From assembly GCA_019509985.1 (NCBI GenBank), contig JAEKLF010000052.1:1-53760 (forward strand): DNA of 53,760 nucleotides, read 5' to 3'. Of the stretch, positions 8,612 to 16,937 are shown one piece after another. Source of the DNA: Burkholderiales bacterium. Lineage in GTDB: Bacteria > Pseudomonadota > Gammaproteobacteria > Burkholderiales > Burkholderiaceae_C. The first letter of the stretch is position 1. Every line of letters begins with the position of its first letter. Position numbers and translations under genes: made by a program. Below the pieces are notes generated by a model. That model searched no databases, had not been told where the DNA came from, and worked only from the letters and a program-made list of their open reading frames with translations.

Positions 8612-8629
8612 GGGGCGCCGAAGCGCCTC
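8612..8629 (+). terminator. Possible terminator hairpin after the GNAT pair
   Basis: A GC-rich 7-bp stem with a CGAA tetraloop lies 48 bases after the acetyltransferase stop. There is no T-tract, so intrinsic termination is uncertain. Confidence 0.3.
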
Positions 8630-8712
8630 CCTCCCACGTTTGCAGGTCGGCCTCGTGGCGGGTCGGTGCGTTGGCTGCGTCAACATCGCGCCAGCCAAAC
8701 CTCACGCCGCTC

Positions 8713-9744
8713 ATGACGCCCTATCGCGCCGCCCTCGCCCTCCTCACCTTTCTCGCCCTCGCCACGGCCGCTCACGCCGACGCCCCCAAGGCCGACGTTG
8801 CCAAGAGCGCCGATCACCCGGTCCTCAAGCGCTTCGCCGGCAGCATGCTGGTGGGCTATGCGCAGCAGGACTGGGAACAGCGCAGCTTCCCCGATGCCAG
8901 CGGCGTGTCCAAGAGCGAGGACCAGTTCGCCCACCCGATCAACCTCGAAGGCAAGGTCACGCGGCTCTTCTACCTGGCGCCGCCGGGCAAAAGCCCGCTG
9001 GAGGTTTTCCGCAACTACCAGCAGGCGCTGACCGCCGCCGGCTTCAAGACGACCTGGCAGTGCGAGAGCGAGGCCCAGGGCTGCACCAAGGCCCACTTCG
9101 CACTGGACAAGTACGAGCGCATGAAGGGCATGCGCTGGGCTGAGGGCGACCTGCCCGCCATGGACGGCGACCACCAGGGCGCCGCCTGGCCCCTGGCCGC
9201 CGCCATCACCCATGACCAAGGCCGCATGCTGGTGGGCACGCTGGCCAGCGGCGGCCGCTCGCTGAACCTGCTGCTGTTCACGTCCATGGCCGAGAACGAG
9301 TACACCCACCGCGCCGCCACCTACGTCGAGATCGTCGAGCCCAAGGCCATGCCCACCGGCCAGGTCACCGTCGACGCCAAGGCCATTGGCCAGGGCCTGC
9401 AGGCCGAGGGCAAGGTGGCGCTCTACGGCCTGTTCTTCGACACCGGCAAGACCGACATCAAGCCCGAGAGCGCCGCGCAGCTGGACCAGATGGCCACCGT
9501 GCTCAAGGCCCAGCCGGCACTCAAGGTGCTCATCGTGGGCCACACCGACAACGTCGGTGCCATCGACGCCAACCTCGCACTCAGCCAGGGCCGCGCCCAG
9601 GCCGTGGTGGCGGCGCTGACCCAACGCGGCATCGCCGCCACCCGACTGCAAGCGCGCGGCGTTGCCAACTTCGCGCCGGTCGGCCCCAACACCAGCGACG
9701 ACGGCCGCGCCAAGAACCGCCGCGTCGAGATGGTCCTGCAATAA
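8713..9744 (+). CDS. OmpA family protein, DUF4892-like N-terminus (copy 1 of 3)
   Basis: A 343-residue envelope protein: signal peptide to about residue 22 ('AAHADA'), a middle domain starting 'SADHPVLKRFAGS' that resembles DUF4892, and a C-terminal OmpA/MotB peptidoglycan-binding domain (about 235-343). The diaminopimelate-contacting residues are present in 'GHTDNVG' and 'NRRVEM'. It probably links an outer-membrane or periplasmic complex to the cell wall. It is the first of three tandem paralogues with the same domain order. The ATG at 8713 starts a clean signal peptide; an earlier in-frame ATG at 8671 is less likely. Confidence 0.88.
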   Translation: MTPYRAALALLTFLALATAAHADAPKADVAKSADHPVLKRFAGSMLVGYAQQDWEQRSFPDASGVSKSEDQFAHPINLEGKVTRLFYLAPPGKSPLEVFRNYQQALTAAGFKTTWQCESEAQGCTKAHFALDKYERMKGMRWAEGDLPAMDGDHQGAAWPLAAAITHDQGRMLVGTLASGGRSLNLLLFTSMAENEYTHRAATYVEIVEPKAMPTGQVTVDAKAIGQGLQAEGKVALYGLFFDTGKTDIKPESAAQLDQMATVLKAQPALKVLIVGHTDNVGAIDANLALSQGRAQAVVAALTQRGIAATRLQARGVANFAPVGPNTSDDGRAKNRRVEMVLQ

Positions 9745-9764
9745 CCCTTGCTTCCCAGCCCCCC

Positions 9765-10808
9765 ATGATGAAGATGCGCACCCTGACCCTCCCCATCCTG
9801 CTCGCACTGAGCCTGGCCGTCACCGCCGCCCGCGCCGCCGAGGACTCGCCCACGGCCGACGTGAAGGGCAGCGCCGACCACCCCGTCATCAGCCGCTTCA
9901 CCGGCAGCCTGCTGGTGGGCTATGGCCAGCAGGACTGGGCCACGACCGAGCTGCCCGGCGCCGCCGGCATGTCCAAGACTGAGCGCCACAAGTTCGCCGA
10001 CCCGGTGCGGGCCGAGGGCAAGCTGACGCGCCTGTACTACCTCGGCCCGCTGGGCAAGACGCCGCTGGAGATCTTCCGCAACCAGCAGCAGGCGCTGATG
10101 GCCGCCGGCTTCAAGCCGCGCTTCACCTGCGAGCTCAAGCCCTGTGCCGACGCCTACTTCGCGCTGGACACCAGCGAGCGCGGCAAGACCATGAACTGGG
10201 CCAAGGGCGCCCTCGTCGGCGTCAAGGGCAACAACTTCAAGGGCGCGCGCTGGGGCCTGCCCATGGCCCTGGGCACCGACGAGGCCCGCATCACGGCCGG
10301 CACGCTGACCCGTGGCGGCAGCACGCTGCAGATCATGGTCTTCACGGCCGAGGCCGAGAACGAATACACCGACCGCGCCGCCAGCTATATCGAGATCGTC
10401 GAGCCCAAGGCCATGCCCACCGGCCAGGTCACCGTCGACGCCAAGGCCATCGGCCAGGGCCTGCAGGCCGAAGGCAAGATCACCCTTTACGGCCTGCTCT
10501 TCGACACCGGCAAGACCGACATCAAGCCCGATAGCAACGCCCAGCTCGACCAGATGGTGGCCGTCCTCAAGGCGCAGCCGGCGGTCAAGGTCTTCATCGT
10601 CGGCCACACCGACAACGCCGGCAGCCTGGACGCCAACGTCAAGCTCAGCCAGGGCCGCGCCCAGGCCGTGGTGGCGGCGCTGACACAGCGTGGCATCGCC
10701 GCCAACCGGCTGGCCGCGCACGGCAACGCCAACTATTCGCCGGTCGCCTCCAACGCCAGCGAGGACGGCCGCGCCAAGAACCGCCGCGTCGAGATGGTCC
10801 TGCAATAA
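9765..10808 (+). CDS. OmpA family protein, DUF4892-like N-terminus (copy 2 of 3)
   Basis: A 347-residue paralogue of the preceding gene with the same layout: signal peptide ending near 'ARAAED', middle domain starting 'SADHPVISRFTGS', and a C-terminal OmpA domain with 'GHTDNAG' and 'NRRVEM'. It starts 20 bases after copy 1, so the two are almost certainly co-transcribed. An 87-base stretch (10392-10478) differs from copy 1 (9328-9414) at only two positions, and the final 40 or so bases are also nearly identical, pointing to recent duplication or gene conversion. The ATG at 9774 is an alternative start. Confidence 0.88.
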   Translation: MMKMRTLTLPILLALSLAVTAARAAEDSPTADVKGSADHPVISRFTGSLLVGYGQQDWATTELPGAAGMSKTERHKFADPVRAEGKLTRLYYLGPLGKTPLEIFRNQQQALMAAGFKPRFTCELKPCADAYFALDTSERGKTMNWAKGALVGVKGNNFKGARWGLPMALGTDEARITAGTLTRGGSTLQIMVFTAEAENEYTDRAASYIEIVEPKAMPTGQVTVDAKAIGQGLQAEGKITLYGLLFDTGKTDIKPDSNAQLDQMVAVLKAQPAVKVFIVGHTDNAGSLDANVKLSQGRAQAVVAALTQRGIAANRLAAHGNANYSPVASNASEDGRAKNRRVEMVLQ

Positions 10809-10829
10809 CCCAACCACCGAGCTGACCGC

Positions 10830-11852
10830 ATGAAGACCTCACGCCTCGTCGCGGCCGTCCTGGCCGTGGCACTGCACGCCGCCGCCTCGGCGGCCGACAC
10901 GCCTGCCGCCGACGTGCCTGGCGCCAGCGACCACCCGCTCATCAGGCGCTTCGCCGGCTCATGGCTGGCCGGCCAGCACGTGTCCAACTGGGACGCCGCC
11001 GTGCTGCCCGGCAGCACCGAGCTGTCCAAGGCCGACTCGCGCCAGTTCAAGGAGCCGCTCAACCTCGAAGGCAAGGTCACGCAGACGCTCTACATCGCGC
11101 CGCGCGGCAAGGCGGCGCTGGAGGTGTGGCGCAACTACGAGCAGGCTCTCAACGCCGCCGGCTTCAAGAAGCGCTTCTCGTGCGAGCGCAACTGCGCCGA
11201 CCTCTACTTCGCCTGGTGGAAGAGCAGCGAGCCCACCAAGGGCTTCAACTGGGCCAAGGGCGACATCACGACGCTCACCGGCAGCCGCTACAGCCTGACC
11301 TCGGCCCTGTCCGTCGAGGACGGCCGCATGCTCGTCGGCACACTGGGCAAGCCTGGCCAGGAAGCCACGGTGCTGCTCTACAACTCGCTGGCCGCCAACG
11401 CGTCCACGGGCCTGGTCACCACCTATGTCGAAGTCGTCGAACCCAAGGCCATGGAGACCGGCCAGGTCACGGTCGACCCGGCCGCGCTGCAGGCCGGCCT
11501 GGCCGCGGAAGGCCGCGTCACGCTGACGGGCCTGTTCTTCGACACCGGCAAGACCGAGCTCAAGCCCGAGTCCAAGGCCCAGCTCGACGCGATGGCCGAG
11601 CTGCTAAAGAGCCAGCCGGCGCTGAAGGCGTGGATCGTGGGGCACACCGACAACGTCGGCGGCTTCGAGGCCAACGAGAAGCTCAGCCTCGCCCGCGCCC
11701 AGGCGGTCGTCGCGGCGCTGACGGCCGCGCCGTACAAGGTCGACGCCAAGCGCCTCGCGCCCAAGGGCCTGGCCAGCCTTGCGCCCGTGGCGGGCAACGG
11801 CGACGACGCCGGGCGGGCGCGGAACCGGCGCGTGGAGCTGGTGGCGCAGTAG
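10830..11852 (+). CDS. OmpA family protein, DUF4892-like N-terminus (copy 3 of 3)
   Basis: A 340-residue third paralogue, starting 21 bases after copy 2. Signal peptide to 'ASAADTPAAD', middle domain 'ASDHPLIRRFAGSW' and C-terminal OmpA domain with 'GHTDNVGG' and 'NRRVELV'. It is more diverged than copies 1 and 2 are from each other. Two cysteines in the middle domain ('FSCERNCADLYF') match the pair in copies 1 and 2, suggesting a conserved disulphide. Expression from one promoter upstream of copy 1 is likely. Confidence 0.88.
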   Translation: MKTSRLVAAVLAVALHAAASAADTPAADVPGASDHPLIRRFAGSWLAGQHVSNWDAAVLPGSTELSKADSRQFKEPLNLEGKVTQTLYIAPRGKAALEVWRNYEQALNAAGFKKRFSCERNCADLYFAWWKSSEPTKGFNWAKGDITTLTGSRYSLTSALSVEDGRMLVGTLGKPGQEATVLLYNSLAANASTGLVTTYVEVVEPKAMETGQVTVDPAALQAGLAAEGRVTLTGLFFDTGKTELKPESKAQLDAMAELLKSQPALKAWIVGHTDNVGGFEANEKLSLARAQAVVAALTAAPYKVDAKRLAPKGLASLAPVAGNGDDAGRARNRRVELVAQ

Positions 11853-11874
11853 CCCGGCGGCGCCGGGCCCTGCC

Positions 11875-12075
11875 TCACGGCTCGATGCCGAACACCGCGT
11901 TCGGCGCCTCGCCAAACACCTCCGGCGCGTACATCGCCTCCACGTGGGTGGGGGACAAGGTGAACTGGCCAGGGTTGTTGAGGCGGATCGTGTATTCGAG
12001 GCTGAAGTCGCCGCGCGGCACGTGGCGGTAGAAGGACTTGAACGACGTGAAGTCACGGGCCTGGTACAGCGGCCA
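11875..12075 (-). pseudogene. Remnant C-terminus of an alpha-2-macroglobulin family protein
   Basis: Read on the minus strand, this stretch encodes about 66 residues ending in a proper TGA at 11875-11877. Blocks 'FKSFYRHVPRGDFSLEY', 'IRLNNPGQF' and 'VEAMYAPEVFGEAPN' match the extreme C-terminus of bacterial alpha-2-macroglobulins (YfaS-type protease traps). No start codon or upstream domains remain: going upstream the frame runs into unrelated sequence and a stop near 12127, just before the GH3 gene on the other strand. The rest of the gene (normally 1500 or more codons) is gone, so this is a deletion scar. Family assignment is from memory of the conserved tail. Confidence 0.55.
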
Positions 12076-12160
12076 GGCGTGGCCCGTGCGTTGGGGCCGA
12101 CGGCCCCGGCGATGGGCAGGACACCGCTATCCCAGGTAGAGTCCGCCCGCCCTCCTTGAT

Positions 12161-12176
12161 TTTTAAAGCGCTTCCG
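12161..12176 (+). promoter_or_regulatory. Candidate LacI-family operator upstream of GH3 gene
   Basis: TTTTAAAGCGCTTCCG contains the palindrome AAGCGCTT centred on C-G, the typical core of LacI-family sugar repressor operators. It lies 28 bases before the GH3 start, a plausible repressor position. Confidence 0.35.
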
Positions 12177-12203
12177 CGCCCAGCGGACAAGCGCCTGCAC
12201 GCC

Positions 12204-14471
12204 ATGAAAACAATGTCCGCTTCCCTGGTCGCCACGGCTGTGACGATGGCGCTCTGCGCCGTGGCCCCGACGGGGCACGCTGCCAACGCCGCGACCACCG
12301 CTGCCAACACCTCGGCCCAGCCCTGGACGGACAAGGCCAAGACCTCCGCACAGCGCACCGAGCTGCTGCTCAAGGCCATGACGCTGGACGAGAAGCTGCT
12401 GCTGGTGTTCGGCTACGCCTCGGGCGACCAGCTGGCGCAGGTGGACAGCGCCGTGATCCCCGGCGTCAACACCAAGGAGGTCATCGCCACGGTCATTCCC
12501 GGCTCCGCCGGCTACATCCCCGGCATTCCACGCCTCGGCATCCCGGCGCAGCACCAGGCCGACGCCTCCATCGGCGTGCGCAACCCCAATCTCGAGCGCA
12601 CCTCCCTGCCGTCGTCGCTGGCCACGGCCGCCAGCTGGGACCCGCGCGTGGCCGAGGCCGGCGGCAGGATGATCGGCCTGGAAGCGCGCCTGTCGGGCTT
12701 CAACGTCATGCTCGCCGGCGGCGTCAACCTCGCGCGCGAGCCGCAGAACGGCCGCAACTTCGAATACACCGGCGAAGACCCGCTGCTCGCCGCCGAGATG
12801 AGTGCCGGTCTGATCCGCGGCGTGCAGTCCAACCACATCGTCTCGACGATCAAGCACTACCTGATCAACGCGCAGGAGACCGGCCGCAACATCGTCAGCG
12901 CTCAGGTCTCGGTGCCCGCGCTGCGGATGAGCGATGCACTGGCCTTCGAGCTGGCTATCGAGAAGTCCAGCCCCGGCTCCGTGATGTGCTCCTACAACCG
13001 CGTCAACGACGTCTACGCCTGCGAAAACGCCTGGCTGCTGAACAGCACGCTGAAGGGCGACTGGGGCTACAAGGGCTATGTGATGTCCGACTGGGGCGCC
13101 GTGCACTCGACGGTGCTCGCCGCGACGGCCGGGCTCGACCAGCAGTCCGGCTTTCCGTTCGACAAGGCCCCGTACTTTGCCAAGCCACTGAAGGAGGCCG
13201 TCGAGGACGGCTCGGTGCCGCAATCCCGCGTCGACGACATGGCGCGACGCATCCTCTGGGCCCTGTTCGACAAGGGCGTGATGGACCACCCCGTCAAGGC
13301 CCGCCCCATCGACTTCGCGGCCCATGCCAAGGTCTCGCAGGCCGCCGCCGAGCAGTCCCTCGTGCTGCTGAAGAACGAGACCAGCGTGCTGCCCCTGTCC
13401 GCGCCCAAGCGCGTCGCCCTCATCGGCTCGTATGCCGACAAGGCCGTGCTCGCCGGCGGCGGCTCGGCGTCGGTCACGCCCATCGGCGGCAATGCGGTGC
13501 CCGGCCTCGGCCCGGGCGGCTGGCTGACCCAGGTATGGCAGCCCTCGTCGCCAATGAAGGCTTTGCAGCAACGCATGCCATCGACGCAGTTCAGCTTCGA
13601 CGCGGGCACTGACGCGGGGTCGGCAGCCAAGGCTGCGGCGGCAGCGGACGTCGCCATCGTCTTCGTCCACCAATGGACGGCCGAGTCGCTGGACGCGTCG
13701 CTGACGCTGGAAGGCAACCAGAATGACATCGTCAGCGCGGCCGCCAAGGCCAACCCGAACACGGTCGTCGTCGTCGAGAGCGGCGGCGCGATCCTGATGC
13801 CCTGGCAGCCGGACGTGAAGGCGATCCTCGCGGCCTTCTACCCGGGCGCCGCCGGCGGCGAAGCCATCGCCCGCATCCTCACCGGCGAGGTCAACCCGTC
13901 TGGTCGCCTGCCCATCACCTTCCCTGCCAGCACGGACCAACTGGTGCGCCGGCAGATCGGCGGCAAGTCCGACGGCCCGCCGTTCACGGTGCGCTACACC
14001 GAAGGCGCCGCGGTGGGCTACAAGTGGTTCGACCTGCACGGCCACAAGCCGCTGTACGCCTTCGGCCACGGCCTGTCGTACACGAGCTTCGAGCTGGGTG
14101 GACTCCAGTCAGAACTGCCCTCCAAGGCCAAGCCGCAGCTGACGGTCAAGTTCTCGACCCGGAATGCCGGCAGCCGCGACGGCGAGTCCGTGGGCCAGGT
14201 CTACATCCGCGCGCCGCAGAGCGCCCGCTGGGAAGCGCCACGGCGCCTGGTCGGCTTCGACAAGCTGAAGCTGAAGCCGGGTCAGACCGGCACGAGCGCG
14301 GTCCAGATCGACCCGCGCCTGCTGGCCAGCTTCGACGAGACGACCGGCGAGTGGGTGATCGCGCCCGGCACGTATGAAGTGCAGCTCGGCGCGGGCTCCG
14401 ATGACATCCGGGCCACGGCGCAGCTGTCGCTGACGGGCCGCCGGTTCACATCCGCGCAGCTGCGGCGCTGA
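12204..14471 (+). CDS. Glycoside hydrolase family 3 protein (beta-glucosidase type)
   Basis: A 755-residue secreted enzyme. A signal peptide runs to about residue 30 ('TGHAANAA'). The GH3 N-terminal barrel follows (about 60-370) with 'STIKHYLIN' and the nucleophile Asp296 in 'VMSDWGAV'. The second alpha/beta domain (about 395-600) contains 'AAEQSLVLLKNE' and a probable acid/base Glu in 'TAESLDAS'. A fibronectin-III-like domain ends the protein ('VGQVYIRAP', 'LVGFDKL'). It likely removes beta-linked glucose from plant-derived oligosaccharides in the periplasm. The ATG at 12204 starts a good signal peptide; an upstream ATG at 12156 does not. Confidence 0.93.
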   Translation: MKTMSASLVATAVTMALCAVAPTGHAANAATTAANTSAQPWTDKAKTSAQRTELLLKAMTLDEKLLLVFGYASGDQLAQVDSAVIPGVNTKEVIATVIPGSAGYIPGIPRLGIPAQHQADASIGVRNPNLERTSLPSSLATAASWDPRVAEAGGRMIGLEARLSGFNVMLAGGVNLAREPQNGRNFEYTGEDPLLAAEMSAGLIRGVQSNHIVSTIKHYLINAQETGRNIVSAQVSVPALRMSDALAFELAIEKSSPGSVMCSYNRVNDVYACENAWLLNSTLKGDWGYKGYVMSDWGAVHSTVLAATAGLDQQSGFPFDKAPYFAKPLKEAVEDGSVPQSRVDDMARRILWALFDKGVMDHPVKARPIDFAAHAKVSQAAAEQSLVLLKNETSVLPLSAPKRVALIGSYADKAVLAGGGSASVTPIGGNAVPGLGPGGWLTQVWQPSSPMKALQQRMPSTQFSFDAGTDAGSAAKAAAAADVAIVFVHQWTAESLDASLTLEGNQNDIVSAAAKANPNTVVVVESGGAILMPWQPDVKAILAAFYPGAAGGEAIARILTGEVNPSGRLPITFPASTDQLVRRQIGGKSDGPPFTVRYTEGAAVGYKWFDLHGHKPLYAFGHGLSYTSFELGGLQSELPSKAKPQLTVKFSTRNAGSRDGESVGQVYIRAPQSARWEAPRRLVGFDKLKLKPGQTGTSAVQIDPRLLASFDETTGEWVIAPGTYEVQLGAGSDDIRATAQLSLTGRRFTSAQLRR

Positions 14472-14480
14472 GCCCGTCGG

Positions 14481-14858
14481 TCAGGCCTCGGGCGCGTGGC
14501 AGACCGCCTCGATGTTGTGCCCGTCCGGCCCGATGACGAAGGCGGCGTAGTAGTCCGCGTGGTACTTCGGGCGCAGGCCCGGCGCGCCATGGTCCTTGCC
14601 ACCGGCCGCCAGCGCGGCGCGATAGAACGCATCGACCTGCTGGCGCGTGCGGGCCACGAACGCCAGATGCAGGTGGGCCGGCTTCTCGTCGGTCTGGAAC
14701 AGGCACAGCGAAACCTTGCCCTTGGGTAGGCTGAGCTCGACGCCGTAGGAGGGCGCGCCCTCCGAGACCACCACCACGCCGAGCGGTCCGAGCGCCGTCA
14801 GGAAGAACGCCTTGCTCGCGGCGTAGTCGCTGACCCCGAATTTGACGTGGTCAAACAT
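14481..14858 (-). CDS. VOC family protein (glyoxalase/bleomycin-resistance fold)
   Basis: A 125-residue vicinal-oxygen-chelate protein. The N-terminus 'MFDHVKFGVSDYAASKAFF' and C-terminus 'DYYAAFVIGPDGHNIEAVCH' are the classic first and last strands, with candidate metal ligands His4 and Glu117. Members bind a metal and act on small molecules or sequester toxic ligands; the substrate is unknown. It converges on the GH3 gene, leaving nine bases between stops. Confidence 0.88.
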   Translation of the reverse strand: MFDHVKFGVSDYAASKAFFLTALGPLGVVVVSEGAPSYGVELSLPKGKVSLCLFQTDEKPAHLHLAFVARTRQQVDAFYRAALAAGGKDHGAPGLRPKYHADYYAAFVIGPDGHNIEAVCHAPEA

Positions 14859-14881
14859 GGGCGACTCCTCCCGTCGAGCGA

Positions 14882-15349
14882 TCAGGCCGATCGCCGCGTA
14901 TCGCGCAGGCCATATTGGGTGATGTGGGCAATGGGAACCCCGACGTAGAAGATGTGCGACAGCAGTCCGCTGACGATGCTCCATCCCACCGGCAACTTCC
15001 AGCCGGCAACGCCAGACAGCGGCACGACGACGTAGACCATCGCCACCCAGGTCAACACGCCGTAGACAGTGCCCCAAAGCCAGGGGTGGGTGACCAGCGA
15101 GCGCAGCCTGAGCGCTGCCAACAGGAAGATCGCGGCCATTGCCGTCGTGAGGGCGAAGTGGCACAGCAACCCGAGCGCCACCATCGCCATGCCGCCCTGC
15201 AGGGCGGCCGCACCGAGCACTCCGCTGGCGATGTATTTCAAGATGCCCTCCACCGTGGCGCCTTGCGACACATAGCTCGCAAACGCGGCCAGGATATCCA
15301 GCGTGCCGGATACCAACCCAGCCACAACGATGGTCAAGACACGGCGCAT
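14882..15349 (-). CDS. Hypothetical four-helix membrane protein
   Basis: A 155-residue very hydrophobic protein with about four predicted membrane spans: residues 4-25, 45-75, 88-110 and 120-145. No signal peptide cleavage site, and no catalytic motif that I recognise. Small membrane proteins of this shape are common beside VOC genes in Burkholderiales, but no function is known to me. It lies 23 bases upstream of the VOC gene on the same strand and may share its transcript. Confidence 0.7.
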   Translation of the reverse strand: MRRVLTIVVAGLVSGTLDILAAFASYVSQGATVEGILKYIASGVLGAAALQGGMAMVALGLLCHFALTTAMAAIFLLAALRLRSLVTHPWLWGTVYGVLTWVAMVYVVVPLSGVAGWKLPVGWSIVSGLLSHIFYVGVPIAHITQYGLRDTRRSA

Positions 15350-15584
15350 AGGAACTCTCAGCGTTCGGACGAGGGGCGAAGAATCTCAGAAAGTCGCCCG
15401 GGCCGCCACACCAGGGATGATCGCAAGCCAATCCGACACCGAGCGGCCGCAGCAACCGGGCGAAGAACGCCTTGCTCGTGAGTACCCGTGGCTGGCGGTG
15501 AGTACTGCCCTCGTCAATCAACGGGAATCAGTGCAGCGATGTGCCGCCGCGGCGACGAGCGCCGGGCCTCGAACCCAGCCGACC

Positions 15585-16937
15585 TCACCGCAGCCGCCCG
15601 TCCAACCAATTCAGCACGCGCAGATCCTGAAAGTAATTCGTGTGATGCGTCTGCGCACTCACACCCAAATCCTCCCACTGCGGCGCGGCCAGCGTCAGGT
15701 CGCCCAGGCGGTTCATCGCCGCGCTGTCGACGACGAGGTCGTTGGGCTGGTTGAAGATCAGGTCGGCGCCGTGGTACATCGCCTGGCCCTTCAGGTGGGT
15801 CACGCGCTTCCACAGTTTCCACAGCGGCTCGTTGACCTCTGATGGCATGAAGCTGCCGCCGATGGCGCGCACGTCGGCGCCCACGGGCAGCGGGTAGAGC
15901 TGGGCCAGCTCCAGGTTGTTGTCGACGCGGCCCATCGCCAGCAGCCCGGGCACCAGGCCCACGGCGGCGTCGGCCAGTGGCGTGCGCGCGCCCAGCGCCA
16001 GCACCTTGCCCAGCACGCAGGCCAGGCCGCTGACACCCAGGGCCAGCGGCTGCAGGCCCGGCGGCGCGATCTTGCCGGCCTGGGATGCCGTCTCGGCGAC
16101 CGCGTCGGCAAAGCTGGCCAGCGTGTCCAGCGCCTGGCGCAGCTTGTCGGGCGCGGCCAGCGACGTGCCGGCCAGCGGCGCGCCGACGAGCAGGGCCTGG
16201 CGAGCGCGCAACTCCGGCGCCAGGCGCAGCAGCCAGGAGATGACGAGGCCGCCACGGCTGTGGCCGACGAAGTCCAGCTCGGCTGCACAGGTGGCCAGCG
16301 CGTCACGCAGCGCGAGCGCGTTCAGCCAGGGTGCGACGCTGAGCGTCGGGTGGTCGAAGGCCAGCACGGCGGCATAGACGCCGGTCGCGTCGTTCAGGCG
16401 CGCGAACAAGGCCTCGCCATCGGCCGTCGCGGCGAACTCCTTGGCGTACATCGCGCTGGCGCTGAAGGTGCCGTGCACGAGCACCAGCACGCGGCCCTTC
16501 AGCCCCGCCAGGAAGCCCGCCGGCAGCGGCACCCAGGCCCCGCCGTCCCAGCGACGCAGGCCTTCGGCCGGCACGCCCAGCTCGCCGAGTACAGGGTTCA
16601 GGTGGCGGTCCAACTTGACCAGGCCGGCGGTGACGGCGTTCTCGCCCAGCTCCGGGAAGGCGATGCGCTGCACGGTCTCGCGCGAGTCGGCGCTGAAGGC
16701 GCGCCAGCTGCGCCGGCCCTGCACGCCCAGCTGGCGCACCGGCGGCTCGTAGATCCAGCGCAGCAGGCCATCGTCGCGCAGCAGGCGCACGGCGGCACGG
16801 CCGTCGCCGGCACGCGCGTCGAAGCCGCGGCGGCGGCGTTGCTGGATGGGTGCGCGCGCCGCCTCGCCGCCGGGTGCGGCGACATCGAGCTGCGCGCCGA
16901 CCTCGGCCCACAGGGCCTGGCTGGCGATGCTGCTCAT
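15585..16937 (-). CDS. Lipase-like alpha/beta hydrolase (DUF7379-like), partner of CHAT protein
   Basis: A 450-residue alpha/beta hydrolase without a signal peptide, hence cytoplasmic. After an N-terminal extension of about 145 residues, the hydrolase core shows the oxyanion segment 'LVLVHGTFSAS' (about 151-161), the nucleophile elbow 'GHSRGG' with Ser227, Asp400 in 'NQPNDLVV' and His431 or His432 in 'AQTHHTN': a complete triad. The glycine-rich serine elbow and 'HGTFS' resemble triacylglycerol lipases and the DUF7379 group; that label is from memory. Its ATG overlaps the stop of the CHAT-like gene (ATGA), so the two are made together. A cytoplasmic lipase coupled to a caspase-related protein suggests a membrane-damaging effector. 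Confidence 0.8.
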   Translation of the reverse strand: MSSIASQALWAEVGAQLDVAAPGGEAARAPIQQRRRRGFDARAGDGRAAVRLLRDDGLLRWIYEPPVRQLGVQGRRSWRAFSADSRETVQRIAFPELGENAVTAGLVKLDRHLNPVLGELGVPAEGLRRWDGGAWVPLPAGFLAGLKGRVLVLVHGTFSASAMYAKEFAATADGEALFARLNDATGVYAAVLAFDHPTLSVAPWLNALALRDALATCAAELDFVGHSRGGLVISWLLRLAPELRARQALLVGAPLAGTSLAAPDKLRQALDTLASFADAVAETASQAGKIAPPGLQPLALGVSGLACVLGKVLALGARTPLADAAVGLVPGLLAMGRVDNNLELAQLYPLPVGADVRAIGGSFMPSEVNEPLWKLWKRVTHLKGQAMYHGADLIFNQPNDLVVDSAAMNRLGDLTLAAPQWEDLGVSAQTHHTNYFQDLRVLNWLDGRLR

